Assembly: GCF_041296385.1 (NCBI RefSeq)
Contig: NW_027184085.1
Location: forward strand, 54,651,109-54,715,108
Length of the DNA: 64,000 nucleotides
Origin: Aphelocoma coerulescens
Lineage: Eukaryota; Chordata; Aves; Passeriformes; Corvidae
Direction of reading: 5' to 3'
The translations under genes were made by a program, and so were the position numbers. The stretch's first letter is position 1. The number at the start of each line of letters is the position of its first letter. A model generated the notes under the pieces. It saw only the letters and a list, made by a program, of their open reading frames with translations. It had not been told where the DNA came from and ran no database searches. This document shows, one piece after another, positions 20,301-35,300 of this stretch.

Positions 20301-23300
20301 CCTTAAGTCCTTGCTGGCTTCTCATCACCACGTGCTTTGTGTGTTTGGAAGTGGTTTCTAATATTTGCTTGACCATTTTCCAGGGATTGAGGTGAAGTTG
20401 CCTGTCCTGTAGTTCCCTGTATCCTTTTTGAAGACAGGAGTGAGCTGTATTTCCTAGGCCAGAAAGCTTCTAGGTACAGGCAGCTTCCTAAGTAGGCCAT
20501 CAGCTCTCAAAGGCTGAGCCTGGTTGTCATCTTGTTTAAAGGAACTGCTGTCTCTTCTCCTGTTGCACTGTGTGTGTGCATTCTCTTTTCTATTCTTCTG
20601 ATTGAAAGATCTTACTTAAACCTAGCATGGCTTTCAGCGTGTCATCAGTGCTCTATCTACAGTCAAGCTGCTGGCTGAAGCCAGTTTCCTGTCTTTCATT
20701 ATAGTGGTGACTAGAGCTGCTTTCTGTAGCTATTCATCTCTCAGACTTGTAATACCACTTGGGTAGGTTAATACCACAGTATCCTACTGAAAAGATAATG
20801 TTTGTCTTTTTTTTCCTTGTAGCTATTTTGAGGTTTGATGGTGTAGAAGCAAACTACAACATACAAGAGCACATTGGTGCTCTTACTTACAGTTGCCTTC
20901 ACTTGTAAAAATGGGGAAGGGTGCTTTCATGGTATCTTACACCATAGATGCTCTAGTGCTGTTGTAAAACTCAGTGGTCTCTTTAGGAAACATAACTACA
21001 GCAAGTTTCTTGAATTGGCAATTCACCCCTCTTCTGAACAAGATGAAGGCTAGCTAGCAAGTTGGAACAAACACTTGCATAACTATCTTAGTACCATTAC
21101 ATTTTCAATCTCTCCCGATAAAGCTGAACATAGCTTCTACTGTATAATAGTATTATTACTTTGTGGTTCTTCAGCTTAATGGAGGGAGGGGTGTATACTT
21201 TGAGGTTGAATTCAGTGTTGCACATCTTTCATAATCTTTTCAACAGGATTTCTTCATACATAATGAGACAGAGTATGGAAAACAGATATTCAGAGCATAT
21301 GTAGAGGAACTTGGTTCTTCAGATGGATTTCAGAAGGATGAGGCTTGGCAATAACTTGTCAGCCATGGTGGAAAAAGTTATGCTTGGTGGTCAGAAGGAA
21401 TCCTCAGGGCTGCCTGTGCTGGAGCGCCTTAAACTTACCCAAGTAGCTGAATGCTTTCTGAGCTCATTCATGGATGGAATGGGATAACTACTTGATAACG
21501 AAGTTCTCTTATCACAGTTGTGTGGGTACCTCCTCCTACTATCAGTGCCTCAGGCAGCATGTCCCTATAATTGATGGTGGGAAGGGCAGAGAATAGAAGA
21601 ATGAAGGTTTGCTATTGACATACTCATCTGGGAGACCTTGGTTCCTAGATTAATGTGCAAACTGTTGTCCTGGTGTCTTCTAGCATTGTGGTGTATTCTT
21701 GTGGTATCTTAAACAGATGGTCTGGCTGTCACATGAGCCAGCCTGCTCCTACTCTGAGTTGAGAGACTGGTCTCTGTAAAGGAGGTCAGGAGACAAGGCA
21801 GGGAGCTCTTTTGGTGCGGTGGGACTTAGTGCTGCTACAAGAAAATCTACTTGCCACAACTGAAGTGCATCTTTGAGATTGTAACTTGTATGTGCTTTCA
21901 GTCTGCAGAAGACTTTTAATAAGTCTATTAAAAATGGCATTTTATCGTGTGTATTTGTCAGGAATAACTTTACTGAGACTTGTTCTCTGCTGACCTTGAG
22001 CAAGATCTTAAATGCTGAGCTGTACTGACTCTTTAAGCTGTGAGTTGACTGCCTGAGCCTGGGTGCCAGCGCAGCTGAGATATCCAAGTCCTTGTGGCTG
22101 GGGAAAACTGCTCCCATCACTAGGATGTAATGGGGAAGAAAGGTCTGAACTCCACGGCATCTAAAACTATAAAGTAAAATCTGTGTAAAGTTACTCTTAG
22201 TGAATTATTGAAAAACAAAGGGGAACAGTTTCTTTCCAGTTACTAAAGGCAGTAACTGACAGCAGGGTAGCTACTAGCAATACAGCAATTACCAACTGAA
22301 GATGGAAAAAAAAATTAGTAAGCTGTAATTATTTTAATGAGTTAGCATTTTCCAGAGCCAGTCCAGCCTAAATGGCCTTCAAAAAGGGTGAGAATGGAGA
22401 CCTAGACGGAACTACCAACTACTCAGTTTCACCTCAATCCCTAAGAAGGGTGATGGAACAACTAATTCTGATAGTCATCTTTATCCACAGGGTGGACAAG
22501 AAGGTGATTAGGAGTAGTCAACATGGATTCACTAAAGGTAAATCATTCTTGACCAACGTGATTTGCCTGCTGTGAACAAACAGCTGCCTGGATAGATGAG
22601 TGGAGGGATGTTGTCTTCAGCAAGGCTTCCAGCTCTGTCTCTTACAACATCCTCATAGGCAAACTTGGGAAGAGTGGACTGGATGAGTGGACAGGGAGGT
22701 GGATTGAGAACTGGCTGAACAGCGGATCCCAGAGATCATAATCAGGGTCCAGTTGGAGGTCTGTTCCTAGTGGTGTCTCCCAAGGTTCAGTACTGGGCCC
22801 GGTCTTGTTTAACTTATCCATCAGTGACTTGGATGAAGGGGCAGAGGCCTCCTCAGCAACGTCACTGACAACACAAAGCTGGGAGGAGTGGCCGATGCCC
22901 CAGAGGGCCGTGCAGCCCTTCAGAAGGACCTTGACAGGCTGGAGAGACGGGCAGAGAGGAACCTTCTGAAATTCAGCAAAGGCAGATGCAGGGTCCTGCG
23001 CCTGGGGAGGAGCAAGCCCAGGCACCAGCACAGGCTGGGGGTGACCTGCTGGAAAGCAGCTCTGTGGAGGAGCTGGGGGTGCTGGTGGACAAGCAGCTCT
23101 CCATGAGCCAGCAGTGTGCCCTGGTGGCCAAGGCCAGTGACATCCTGGGCTGCGTTCAGAAGAGCATTGCCAGCAGGTCAAGGGAGGTGATCCTGCCCCT
23201 CTACTCAGCCCTGGTGAGGCCTCACCTGGAAATGCTGTGTCTGGTTCTGGGCTCCTCGGTACAAGAAAGACCTGTAGCAGGTCCAGCAGAAGGCAAAAAA

Positions 23301-26300
23301 GAGGATTAAGGGACTGGGGCATCTTTCTTATGAGGAAAGGCTGAAGGAGCTGGGGCTTTTCAGCCTTGACAAGAGATGACCAAGAGGGGACCCCATCAGT
23401 GTCTATGAGTATCTGAAGGCAGGGTGTCAAGAGGATGGACCAGGCTCCTCCCAATGATGCCAAGCAGTAGGGCGAAGACCAGTGGGCAAACAGATGCACA
23501 AGAGGTTCTTCTGAGGAAGAACTTTACTGTGCAATAGATGGAGCATTGGACAAGTTGCTCAGAGAGGTTGTGGAGTCCCTCTCATTAGAGATATTCAAAA
23601 ACTGTCTGGATGCAATCCTGTGCAACATGCTCTAGGTTAACCCTGCTTGAGCAGGGAGGTGGGGCCAGATGACCCAATGTGATCCCTTCCAACCTTGCCC
23701 ATTCTGTGATTCTGTTTTTTGACAGATGAATTTATGGGAAAAATTCTACTTTCTGAATTGGTTGGGTCAAAGGGTCGAAAGAGATGTCGCCTTCAGCTGT
23801 AAGTGATGTTATAATACCAAAACTGTTGATTCTTCACCAGATATTTCACTGAAATCAAGAGGTATCTATCAGAGTAAGCACCTAGGGAATATGGTTAGTG
23901 GAACTAGCTGAAATGGTTCTGAAAATAAAGACAATAATCTGAAGTTTATACAACAGTCAAGGAAAGAGTTTAGCCATGAGCTGTGGTCAGAGTGGTCCTC
24001 AAAGCATAAATCCTCTTAGAGAGCATTATTGTCATCCACATTTGGAACTTCTACACTGCTGCTTCTAGGAAGCTATAAGCAGTAGGTTAGATGCTACTGT
24101 GGAAGTGAAAGTGGTGGTATCTATAACCCTTAAAGACGGGTTTCTGCTTTGTCGTTTTAGGTATCTTGGTTGAAGACTACCACTCAAGTGTGTGGGAACA
24201 ATGACATGGCAAAAATATGTAGTACTCTGGTTTGCAGGAAGATGTGGAAAATGTAAAATGTAAACTTGCTTCTAGATTATGCCTCAAATTACAGAGAGCA
24301 GACCCTACTGTGAGAGTGACAACCTCTTCCTGTCTTGGAGTGATCAGTAGTATTACTAATGTAGTGGTCTATAGTGTTATTAGTGATGGAAGGCTTACAG
24401 CAATGAAGGACATGCTTTTGTCATGATTATCAATCTGTGCTCTGACTTCATGCTGAATTTAAGTCTGATAAAGCTCCCCTGCCGTAAAGTTTTCCTGTAT
24501 AGTTTGCCTCACTTTTCCAGTCAGCTTGAATGATGCTGTGTATTCCTTGAAAAGGAATGCATTGCAGACAGTGTTGCTCAGGGGCAGGGAAGCCTCCTCC
24601 CCATCACCGGTGCAGATGGGGTTAACAGCAGGCACTTTCAGCGAACTCTGTGGTGAAAGCACTGGCATCTGGGAATGTCAAGTGATAGACTACCCTAGCA
24701 ATACTCAAACCCATGATTTTCTGTGTGGAACTGTCGCCTTTGCTGTAGCTTTTTAGATGCTAGTATAAGGCAAATTGAGTGAAAATCTTCAATATTGACG
24801 AGATGAAGTTGTGGGTTTTGGATTGTTGCCCAGAAAATCTGTGGAAATTTTTAATCAATGTCATTTATTGCCAGTGATCATCTTGACCTCTTTGCAATTT
24901 GTATGCTGTCTTCCAGTGTGCTGACTAGCCTGCTCCTGGATCAGTATGCTTCGCTTAAAGCCATGTGTGCTAAATAACTTTTGTATACCTTTGTGGCTGT
25001 GGTAAGCCTAGACCATCAACTAAAAGGTGTTCCTCTAGATAGATTAGTCTGTAGGTCTCAAGTCCATCAGTCTCTATAGATAGTTTTCTTACTGAGGAAA
25101 TACTGTGTGACTGCTTTTCCTCAGTTTTTCTCCTCAAAGCAGGGACTGAAGCAGTCATGCTGTGTGGGTTTTGGTTTAGGGCTGGGTTTTTTTTCTTCCA
25201 ACAGATGAGCACTTCATTTATTTTGTACCTTTGAGAGCAAATGGATTTCTCCTGGAAAATGTCTTGTATATTAGCGAATGTAATAGAGAGATATCACTTT
25301 AATTGCACCTGCATAAACTAACTCTGAGAGCTTCTCCAAGAATACACTCCTCCAACTCTTCCAGAGCGTGAGATGTAAACATGAATACTCCCCTCTTATG
25401 TATCTTTGCCTCTGTTACTTGCACAGTGATACCTTGTCTGACTTGCTCTCACGAAGTCTTCACTGGTCTGCATCAGGAAAGCTAATGAAACTCATCTGAA
25501 ACAGAGAGCATGAGGGAACTCACATCGTAGTGTATGCATATTCTGTCTTTTTTAAATGAAATATTCACCAGGATACTACAGTGCTTTCCAGCCCTCTTAT
25601 GTCTTTCCCTCCTATTTCTTCTGTGTTTCTCCCCAGTCCTTTGCATCTGTCCACATTAAAAAAAACAGCATATTACTGTTTGCTCTCAAAGGCCAAACTA
25701 ACAGTTTGGTGACACTGGGTACCTAAATAACAGATGCAACTAAACCTACTTCTAGAGAGTGAACAGAAAAAACCAAACTTCTGCATGGTGTGTCTGCAGA
25801 GCTTTAACACAAAACTGTATGTCTCTAGGAGAAGGCAATTTAGTTTGGACAAGCTTAATAAGCTGTTTCATCTGTAATCAAATATAAATCTGGTTTCTTG
25901 GATTGGGAATGATTCCTAGTCATATGCAGGACTCAAATTTTCCTGCTCATGGTCTGAAATCCTGGCTGCTACTTTGCTATTTAAAGTCAGAGCTCAGCTT
26001 CTGAAAATGAAGCTTTAAACAAAACACTGGGTGTGTTAGGCTTGTTTGTTAACAAGGTGCTCTTTAACATGTTAGAATGGTTTTTGGTGTTTCTGTGCAC
26101 ACAACTGCAGAATCCATATAACAAACAATACTACTGAAACAAAATCCTTGCATACAGACGTGGAACTTAACAGAGCTAGAGGAGATTCATAAATTCCATT
26201 ATTTCCTAAATGTTTCTAAGGACATGTAGATTCTGCTGTTTGTGGAGGCCTTTGAGCTCTGAAAAAGACTGGAATTGGTGCCTTCTACTGAGAACTGTAG

Positions 26301-29300
26301 AAAAAACCTATGGCTCTTCTAATGGAGCATCCAAGTCTGCTGAAATCTTAAACTCTCTTGCTTTCCATCAGGTCATAAGTACTACTTTGTGTAGCTTAAA
26401 CTTAACTAATTGTGCTGGACAGTTGCCAGCCTGGCATCTTCCTTAGGAACATAGATGCAGCTTTCTGCCAGGGTTCAAGTGCTCTGAAAACAGATGTGAG
26501 AGCTAACCTTGAACCTGGAACATCTTATGTCAAGAGAATAGCTCATCTTGTGGATGTGTTAAAATACCTCTTGACATTTACCACATTAAGGAAGCTATGG
26601 CAATCCTGCAGTTACTCCTTGCACTTTCTTTCCTGGTCAAAGGATATGGGGGTGTACATGTCAGCTTCATGGCAGTTAATAAGTCAAAAGCATGTCATAT
26701 ACCTTTAAATTTTGCCTAATTAATGCCTGCTGCAAATAATAGCCCATGTCATCTTCCAGATGCCTGGCCTTCGAAGGCATGTGGCCTTTCATGGACAGAG
26801 CAGCACAGTAACATGGCTTATTACTAGTATTGAAAGTCTTGCCTTAATTGTCATAAAACATCTATGAGATGCCACTCACATTCATCATTTTCAGAGTCTA
26901 ACCTGAACCACATTTAGGTTTAGAGTGGTGTTGCACAGTTCCCTTTCCAGACTAGGGAAAGAGGCCAGCCTGTTATGGACTGTGAGAAGAAGACTTACAG
27001 CCAGACTGTATGAACAGATAGAATGATGTGGTACTTCACACCTTCTTGTGACACTTGCCTTTGCCGTGGAGCACAGGAATGCTGAAACTAAGCTGTATTG
27101 TAGCTGAGTCCCTAAAGACTTTAGCAGCAGAGGTAGGAGATAGCTTATAGCTCTTGCTGAAAATGGTGTTTTCCAGAATATTTCTGTGCCCACATTCTTG
27201 TTCTGTTTAGCTTAACTGTGATGACTTATGGGAAAACAAACCACAAAGTAAAATAATCCGTCCTATGCAACTTGGCTGTTAATCTCAGAAACGAGGTGAG
27301 AATCCAGTGACCTACATGAGAAGGCTTGGAAAAGGCTTGTGGCAACCATGTGGTGCCTCTATGAAGCTTGTTTCAGTGTTTCTCTGTCCAGCTGAAATGC
27401 AAAGAAGCACTGTTCCAAGTATGATACCTGTATACGCAAGAATGCTCCCAGGCCTTGAGTGGTACCAGGCTGCAGGCCATCGTGATTAGTTGTTGCATCT
27501 TAAATTCTTATTTTTTTAAGGGATGCTGAGGAGCATGTCTCTAGGCAACTCTGACCAACAGAGCAGAAATATTTGTTCAAATGAACACCAGAGCAAAGTT
27601 ACCAGACTTATGGCTTGGCAGCATGTTGTACTTGGATGCCTCTTTAAAATATTCTGAGAGCAAATTGATCTAGTCTTATCTAGTGGATTTTTGGTTAGAC
27701 GGGCAAAACACCAGTTCTACTGCTGAAACTTTAGAGATGAAGCATGGCCCTGTTAGACTGGGGGCTTTCTGCCCAACCCTGCAGAGCCCACAGATATGGT
27801 TCATAATACCCCATGGCTAAGAAGTGAAAATTTGGGCTTGCATCTTCAGAAACCCAGCATTGTTCCTTGTCTAGTGACACATTTTAAAGTAAGAGCAAGA
27901 GGAATTCCTTATGATTTGTACTTATTCTGTATTGCTCGTAAAACATCCTCTTACAGTCTGATTTTAGATTATTATTATAATGGAAACTGCTGACCTCTTT
28001 GGAAAGTATCATCTTCTTCCTTGTAAGTACATCCACATAAATTGTACCATCCTTCCCGTTACTGGAGAAGGATGTCAGGAGCTGGCACATAGAACCACTT
28101 ACCCTTTCCCAGGAGGGTAGGTCTCGCCTAGGAGTTGATTATCACAATTCTTCAGTTCTTGTCAAACAACAACTTAGCACTGTCTTATTTGTGCATCAGT
28201 GTAAGAACATGGTTATTCTTCCTGGAAATGAATAGGGTTTTTGGCATTTAACTATGGGGATATATTTTTTTTTAACACAGTTGAGCATGACTGCCTTGTT
28301 CTTTCCATCCCTTCTGTGTCCACAGCATTCTCCCTTCTCTGCACTCTGTCTCCCCATATTGGTGCCTTAAATTAACTGCTCAAAAGCAAGTGCAAGGTAC
28401 TGTCAAGTACCTCAGACATGTCAAGAAACAGAAATGACCTCTAATAAACAAAGTCTGATGCTACTGCCTGATAGAGAATGAAACCGACCATACATAAAGG
28501 GGAAGTAAATACATTTTCTTCCCTTGTTCTCAATCTAACTGGTATTAGATAATAGTCTTGTGTAGACTGAAATTTCACTTAACAGATGCTTAGTGGGGTC
28601 TTCTAATAGAATGCTGTGCACAGATGAGCTAATCTAGGTGTACTGGAGGATGCAGAAGTGCTTTTTCTTTCTACATGGAGCTGACCTGTCCAAAAAATAC
28701 CTGCGTTCAAAACTTGCTGGGATGGGACCCGGAGTGCTGTGAACAGGTTTGTGAAAGCCAAGTTCATGTAAGCTTTTATAGTGCCTTCAGGAATGTTTTA
28801 TGTCTAAACCACTTCAGTCTTCCAGACACTGGCTGCCATTCTTCTCTGACTTACTGTCATGTACTGAAGGTATGGAGATTAGAGTGTTCCAAAAACCAGC
28901 TGCAATTGTGTGGAATTGTTGTCCGCTTAACATGACTCTGGCTGTCATTGTGTCTCTGGGAAATGAATGGCAAAAAGCAATGGAACACCTTTTAGAAGGA
29001 GGAAATATACAGCACTCTGAATTTCGGAAATGAAGCAATGAGGTTTTAGGAGCAGTACAGGCCCAGCTTTATGGTCCCTAAGTTAGGCAGGGCTATTTAG
29101 GGTTAAATGTACCTCTTGCCTATAAACACCAACATTTCTAAATGTCTCTTACTATCATATAATACTTGTTGAATGGGAGCAATGGGCACAGAACATCACA
29201 TGGGTTCAGGCTAACCCTTTCCAGAGGTGAGTTCATGCGTGCTTGGAAGACCTGGCTGAACCACTTCTTCTGGTTCCTTGTAGACTGCTGCTTAGAGAGC

Positions 29301-32300
29301 AAAGCCATCTGGCTAAGCTGTACACTTGCTCAGGCAGGATAGGTGAAAACTGACACTTAGTTTGTGGAAACTGTAATATTGACTAGCTGCCTGTAACTCA
29401 GCAGAAGACTCCATGGTCCTCACTTCACAATAAAGCAATACCTACAGAATTTTAGACCCTTTTTTAGTATTCAAGGGTTGAGTCCTGGATGCTTTCTCTG
29501 GCATACTGCTCCATGAGAGGAGGCTGCCATCCAGAAGACTGAATACCAAGCTCCTGAAGTTTGTACTTTATGTGGATCCAAACTGCTCTGTAAATGGAGT
29601 AGTGGAAAATCTCCTGGGAGAAGATGACAACAGCTGGAAACTTCCCAACTCATTTTGGATTTCACATGCAGATTTCTAGTCTAAAAAATTCAGTTGAATT
29701 TTATATTTGGATGAAGTGAACTTCTTGATAGATTTAAGATCTGTTTCTGGGCAGGCTGGCCGGTCAAGGTGTTTGGACAGCATGAGACAACAAGCTAATG
29801 TGAAGCAGCCTTACCAGATAGCAGCCTGCATAGTTGGCAGGGTGCATTTCCAACACAGGCAGTTAGTTCCTACTTGCCTGGCGCTGTAGGATACCAAACA
29901 TGTGCTGCTAAAATCGTCTGACTTATGTATCCATAAATTCTGTTGTCTTGGGGAATTCTAGAAAATTCGTAGGAAGGAATGAAGGGCCTGCCTTTGTGTG
30001 GTTTTACAACTGTACTCAAGAGCCTAGTATGTAGCTCATGAACATGGAAGTCTGAATGTCACACTGTATCTACTTCAGGTTGTGATCCAGGCCTTGCTAC
30101 ACCTTCACCTGACCTACTTCAACAGTTAACAAAACTATGGCAGTGAGGGACAAAGACTAAGGATCTTTGCTTTTTACTTTAGAAAAAGCTTCAAAAGTTG
30201 GGAAAATCTTTATGGATGCTCTCTAAGAAGTGAAGAATGTCTTGACAAAACATGTCCTCCATGCCACCTTGCCCAAAGCCAGAAGCAGCCTCCCCTCCTC
30301 TCTGCTGTGGGACTGCTCAGCTTTATCGCAGACTGACCACTGTGAGTGGCAGGTATTGTGACAAAAAGCTTTGTAAGCAATAGGTACCTGCTGTGACTTG
30401 GACTGTGCTAGTCTCTAATAATGCAGAGAGGTACTTAAAACATGGATGGGCAGCTACTTGGTGCACTAAAGGTGAAGCTGATGCATGAGCCACTGGCACT
30501 GAAGTCAGACACAGCTTGCCAGCTTGTTTATATAAAACAGATAATACTGGCCAGTATTTCAGATGCTTGGGGGTATGATAGTTAGAAAAAGGTGGAAGGT
30601 AGAAACACAGGTGGCTGCCCATCTCCTTTCCCACTAGACTGCAGAATATACTCTGCTTTCTGTGATAAAAACAGGCCTACACAAATGATTCAGTCTCATT
30701 TCCACAACAGCAAAAAAAAAAAAATTCCTTCAGGTCCCATGGAAGAAAGGTGGGGCAATTAACATGACAGGGAGGTAGTACTCTGCTGGTAGGATTACAA
30801 CCTGGAATATCTTTCTGGGAATTCTCCTGTCATACTTCAAAGCCTGCCTCTTTCTAGCAATAGTGTAAGACTTCAGCAAAACTGATCCTGTCTACTGTTA
30901 AATGAGGGTTCAGCAGCCATAAGCATCGTTTCTAGTTTACTTAGCTAGGAGGTTCCACCCGTTCAAGAGGAGAAATAGTTAGCTTCTAACTTGGCTTTCA
31001 TCTACTGAAAACTAGCCAAGTAGCAGGATATGATGCCAGCTGTGGCTGCCAGGGGAGGGAGGATCCTGCAGATGAGGCAGTATAGTGCAGTAACACATCA
31101 TCTGTCCTTTCCCCACCACTGCAGCTAGCTGCTGTCCTGGTCTGAGCCACTGCTGGTACAGAAACTTTATTTGAGACACTTGAGTCTGGAGTGTTTCATC
31201 CAAGATAGAACTATCACAGCCTTTAACACCCAGGACATTCCACAGGACCCATGACTGCAGGAACACATTCAAGTCCAATGAAGTGGATTCAAGCCTTCAC
31301 AGACTTCTGCCCTGCTTATAATGTACAAAGCATTCTCATATGATATTGTTACCTCCCAGCAGAACTGGTGAGGAAAGTGCTAACTTCATGCAACTGGCTG
31401 CAAGCTCCGTTCTTTCTCTAGATTCTCGTATTTTAAGCAGATTCCGTCATATTCTTTAAGCTCTCTTTTGGAAGAAATTTCTTATAAGCTTTTGAGATCT
31501 CCTCTGGAACCAGGCTTAAGCTGTTTCTGCAAGTTAATTGTCATATTGGAAGCTTAGAATTTGACTGGCTGCAGTTCTGGCACAACTTGTACGTTAATGC
31601 TTATTGCACATGGGCAATGATGAGCTGTCTTTTCCTTTTGGAAACAGGAACAGATTTGTCTCCAGCTACTGTGGTATCCCAAGGTTTGCTTTGCTTTTTA
31701 CTCTGCTCAGCCAAATTCTCTTGTCTAGCTGAACCGCAGATTTTCTGAAGCCATCTCCTGTTGTTAACCATATCCTGTCTACTGCTTATTCTGTTTGTGC
31801 AATTTCAACAGAACTTCTTATCTACTCAGCTATTGTGACATTGCTTCCTCCTGTTATACATGTTCCTCCTATGCTGAGTCCAAGCCAGATGCTTGTGTAG
31901 TTTGAGGTGTCTACCTCATGTCTGAGCTGGCAAGCTATGTCATGCTCATCCTGCTCTTTTGCCCTCTTGGGAGCATTTAGGTGCCTGCCTTCTGGTCTTG
32001 CTCATGTGCCAGTCAAATCTGAAACCTTTCATCTGTTTGTTGGCAGGCTCTTCTGTACATTAGCTGAGAGAATGTATCTAACCTGTCTGTTAATAAAGAA
32101 TAGTTCGGATCCTCCCTTTCCGAAAATGTCTAGGCTAAACAATTATTTTCTCTACTTCATAAGGCAGCCCTTTCGGTGAAGAGCAATGCTGCCACAGTTC
32201 TGCAGTACTGCAACAGACAGATGGCTCTCTATGAAATCCCAATACTGTCATGATGGGTTTGTGACAACGAAGGGTAGGTAGCTGTCTTTTTAGCCATTAT

Positions 32301-35300
32301 CAAAGGCAGACCTTTGTAAATAACTTTACCTCAAAGCTCTTGCCTGTGATTTTGAACCTTTGGCTAAAGGAGCACTGATGAACAGACACAGTCTCACCCA
32401 TACATGATTGCTTTACTAAGATGATGTATTTTGCACAGCCACTTACAGATTGTGTGAAATTTGGTCTAAGAAATAACTGTATAAGTAAAAGATTTTCAAT
32501 TAATGTGGTGTTTAGCTGTAGTGATGTTTCTCTGCTTAGCAACAAGGGAAATCACTCTGTGGATAAATCTATCCCTGTGCTACTATTAAAAAGATGAAAA
32601 CAAAAAAACCTCCTCACTTCTCTAAAAAAAGAGCCATGGATCCTTAGGACTTTCTAATACTGTTGCTGATCTTCTTATGTATTGTACAACTTGTCACACA
32701 CTGTGAGCTCCCTTTGCTACAAAACCAGAGCAAAAAACATGTTAAGTTGCTGTGATATTTATGCAAGTGCAATAACCACTGTTACAGAGTAGTTGGTTTG
32801 TACTGAAGTGTGAGATTTGAAGGTGTGTGGATGTACCAAGTTAGCTATAAAGTTGTTTTGTGGGTTTTTTTTCCCGTGCTGCCAAATCAGTTTCAAGGAA
32901 TTGCAGACTTCCTAGACATTTGTGGTTTTCTTCCTAAAACAGCCACTTGCTGGATCTTTTAGCCTTTGTCTTCTCTAGGCACTGGATGATACTCTTAGAC
33001 TTGGGAGAATGGGAATGAGGACCTCTCCAATGAAAAAGCAGTGTTTTCCTTTGCTTTAGAACTCCCACCAGGGAGGTGTGCCTGGACATGGCGTGGGAGA
33101 GTATGATCCATGACTGTTCTGTAGTGCAGTGATGACAATTCAGGCTCTGACTGCTGTCAGCATATGTGGAAGTTAACAGACTGGATGGGAGGCCTCTGAT
33201 GAGGCGCTCCTTCATCCACCATAGGAGTCTCCAGCGGTGAAAGCTGACTGCACAACTGAACTGTTGCCGCTTTGTCTGAAACCTGTCTTTTAAGTAGGTC
33301 TCTTGATTTACCTAGCTGATTTGTTTTCGGTCTACGCTGGCTCAGTCTCACCAGGAACTGTGGGTTTAGCAGTGCTCTACTTCCTTATGAATAGAAAGCA
33401 GGTTGTGCCAGACTTAGGGGTGGTATAGTGGTGATGTGCTTTCTCCTCACCTTAATGCTTGAAGACTTCAGGGTGTCGCCCAGGTCCTGGAAGAGGGCAA
33501 TCCACGGAGCTGCTGAAACAAACAAGCCTTGTAATATATCAGAGAAGCTTGTCTGTGGTATCTTTGAAAATACTGTGCTTTACCTTATTTTTTTTTTCCC
33601 CCTCTCCAATACAGGATCTCAGTCTGCCCAATGGCACACCCGTGGACACTTCTAGCCCAGCCTCCTCCTCATCTCTCCTAAACAGACTGCAGCTGGATGA
33701 TGACTTGGATGTGGAAACTAGAGACCTCTTTGTTACTGTTGATGATCCCAAAAAACATGTGTGCACAATGGAGACATATATCACATACAGGGTTACGACA
33801 AAGGTACAAAGCAATATTCTCTTTCCTAGTACGTCCTTCTTTGTGGAATAACTTCAGGGCATGTTCTGGATATTCATGTCTTGCACTATGTTTTCCTATC
33901 TTAAGAACTTAGTATCTTTTGGTACCTTGTGAATGTGTTGAAGATGAGACTTCTCTTAGCAGAACTGTTACTTCAGTGTCTGAAACTGTGGAAAAAGCTT
34001 TTAACGTGTCAGCTTAGATTTTTTTGTGTGTGTGTCTCTGATTCCTAAATAAAACTGTCTGTAAACTTGTAAGGCCAGTTTCTTTCATTGACTTCAAAAT
34101 TTTTTCATTTAAGTAATCTGACACTCATTTGGTTTGAGTTCCCTTGAGGGGAATGTGCCTTGATGCTGGTTCACCGTTAATCATCTCACTTTTTGTGTCT
34201 GTCTTTTTCTGAAATGCTTTAAGCTTGTTGCTGTAAGTGTTTACTACATTTCCTCTGTTATTCACTTTACTAAAAGCTTTGATCCTCAGCTGTAAACCAG
34301 CTTTCATGCAGTTGCTGGTTTGTGTAGCTGTGCAGCTGATAATAAAATGAAGTAGCCTAAGAATGCTACTCCCTATCAAAAGAGGCTGGAGATTTTTTCA
34401 GCACCTGTTGTAGTTCAATCATGAGTGTAATCTAGTTATATTAATATGAAAAGTGATCTGAAAAGTCCACCACATTCACAACTAAAATGTTGATTTCTCT
34501 TAACTGAATCATTCTCATGATAATAAGCTCCTAGATGATGTTGACATCTCCTTTGGGCACTTGTAGTTACCTAAGGCAAAAAGTGTTTACTAACTTTACT
34601 AGTAACATACTTGATACACTTGTCCAGAAAGATTAACATTCCTCTGGCCCACTTAAAAGGCAGTATGTACTGGAGCGAGTATTTTCACTGGCGATAAGGA
34701 ACCTTTACAGGCCACAGATAATTTTTTTCCAAATGTCCACTTGAAAGTTTCACTTTCAGACTGCACAGGAGAAAATGGGGTTTCTCTGAAATAGTAGCTA
34801 TCTCTTGCTGCACTTTTAACACAGTTCTGTCATTCATTTTTACTCTAAGAGTCTTAATCTTGCAGGAAACACTGTATCTTAACTACTAAAAATACTAAGA
34901 GGTATTGCAGGAAAGATTTTTTGCTTGGAGGAGCTTAGCCTTCAGCTATTACTTGACTGGAAGGAATAGGAACCACAAAATGAGATGCAGCTTTCCACAG
35001 GCAAATGCCTAAAATTGGCTAACGTTGTTTCTCTCTTAAATTAAGACTCAATTATTTTGTCAATATAAAATATCTTTATGCAGTGGCACCCTAATAATGT
35101 TCTTGTGCTTGGAAATCCTTATTTCAAGGGTTCCTTTCCTTATTAAAGCAGAACTCTGAAACATGGCCAAGGTATTTACCATATTTAGATCAGGTGTATT
35201 ACCCAACAGTGTCTCTTTTTTAATTTAAAAAAAATAATTATATACTTCTGATTTTGATGTCTACCTACCTTATTACCTGTCTATTAATATTTGTTTTATT

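Larger units (their letters stand above)
14355..33614 (+). other. SNX30: SNX30 intron 1 (about 19.3 kb)
   Basis: It begins GTACGG and ends ACAG. The first 400 bp are still GC-rich; the remainder is AT-rich unique sequence. It contains three CR1 fragments (16422-16562, 19405-20560 antisense; 22375-23718 sense). I found no other exon or RNA gene in the stretches between them. Confidence 0.85.

Noticed and set aside
22642..23499. 285-residue minus-strand frame in intron 1
   Set aside because: It is the antisense shadow of a CR1 reverse-transcriptase region.
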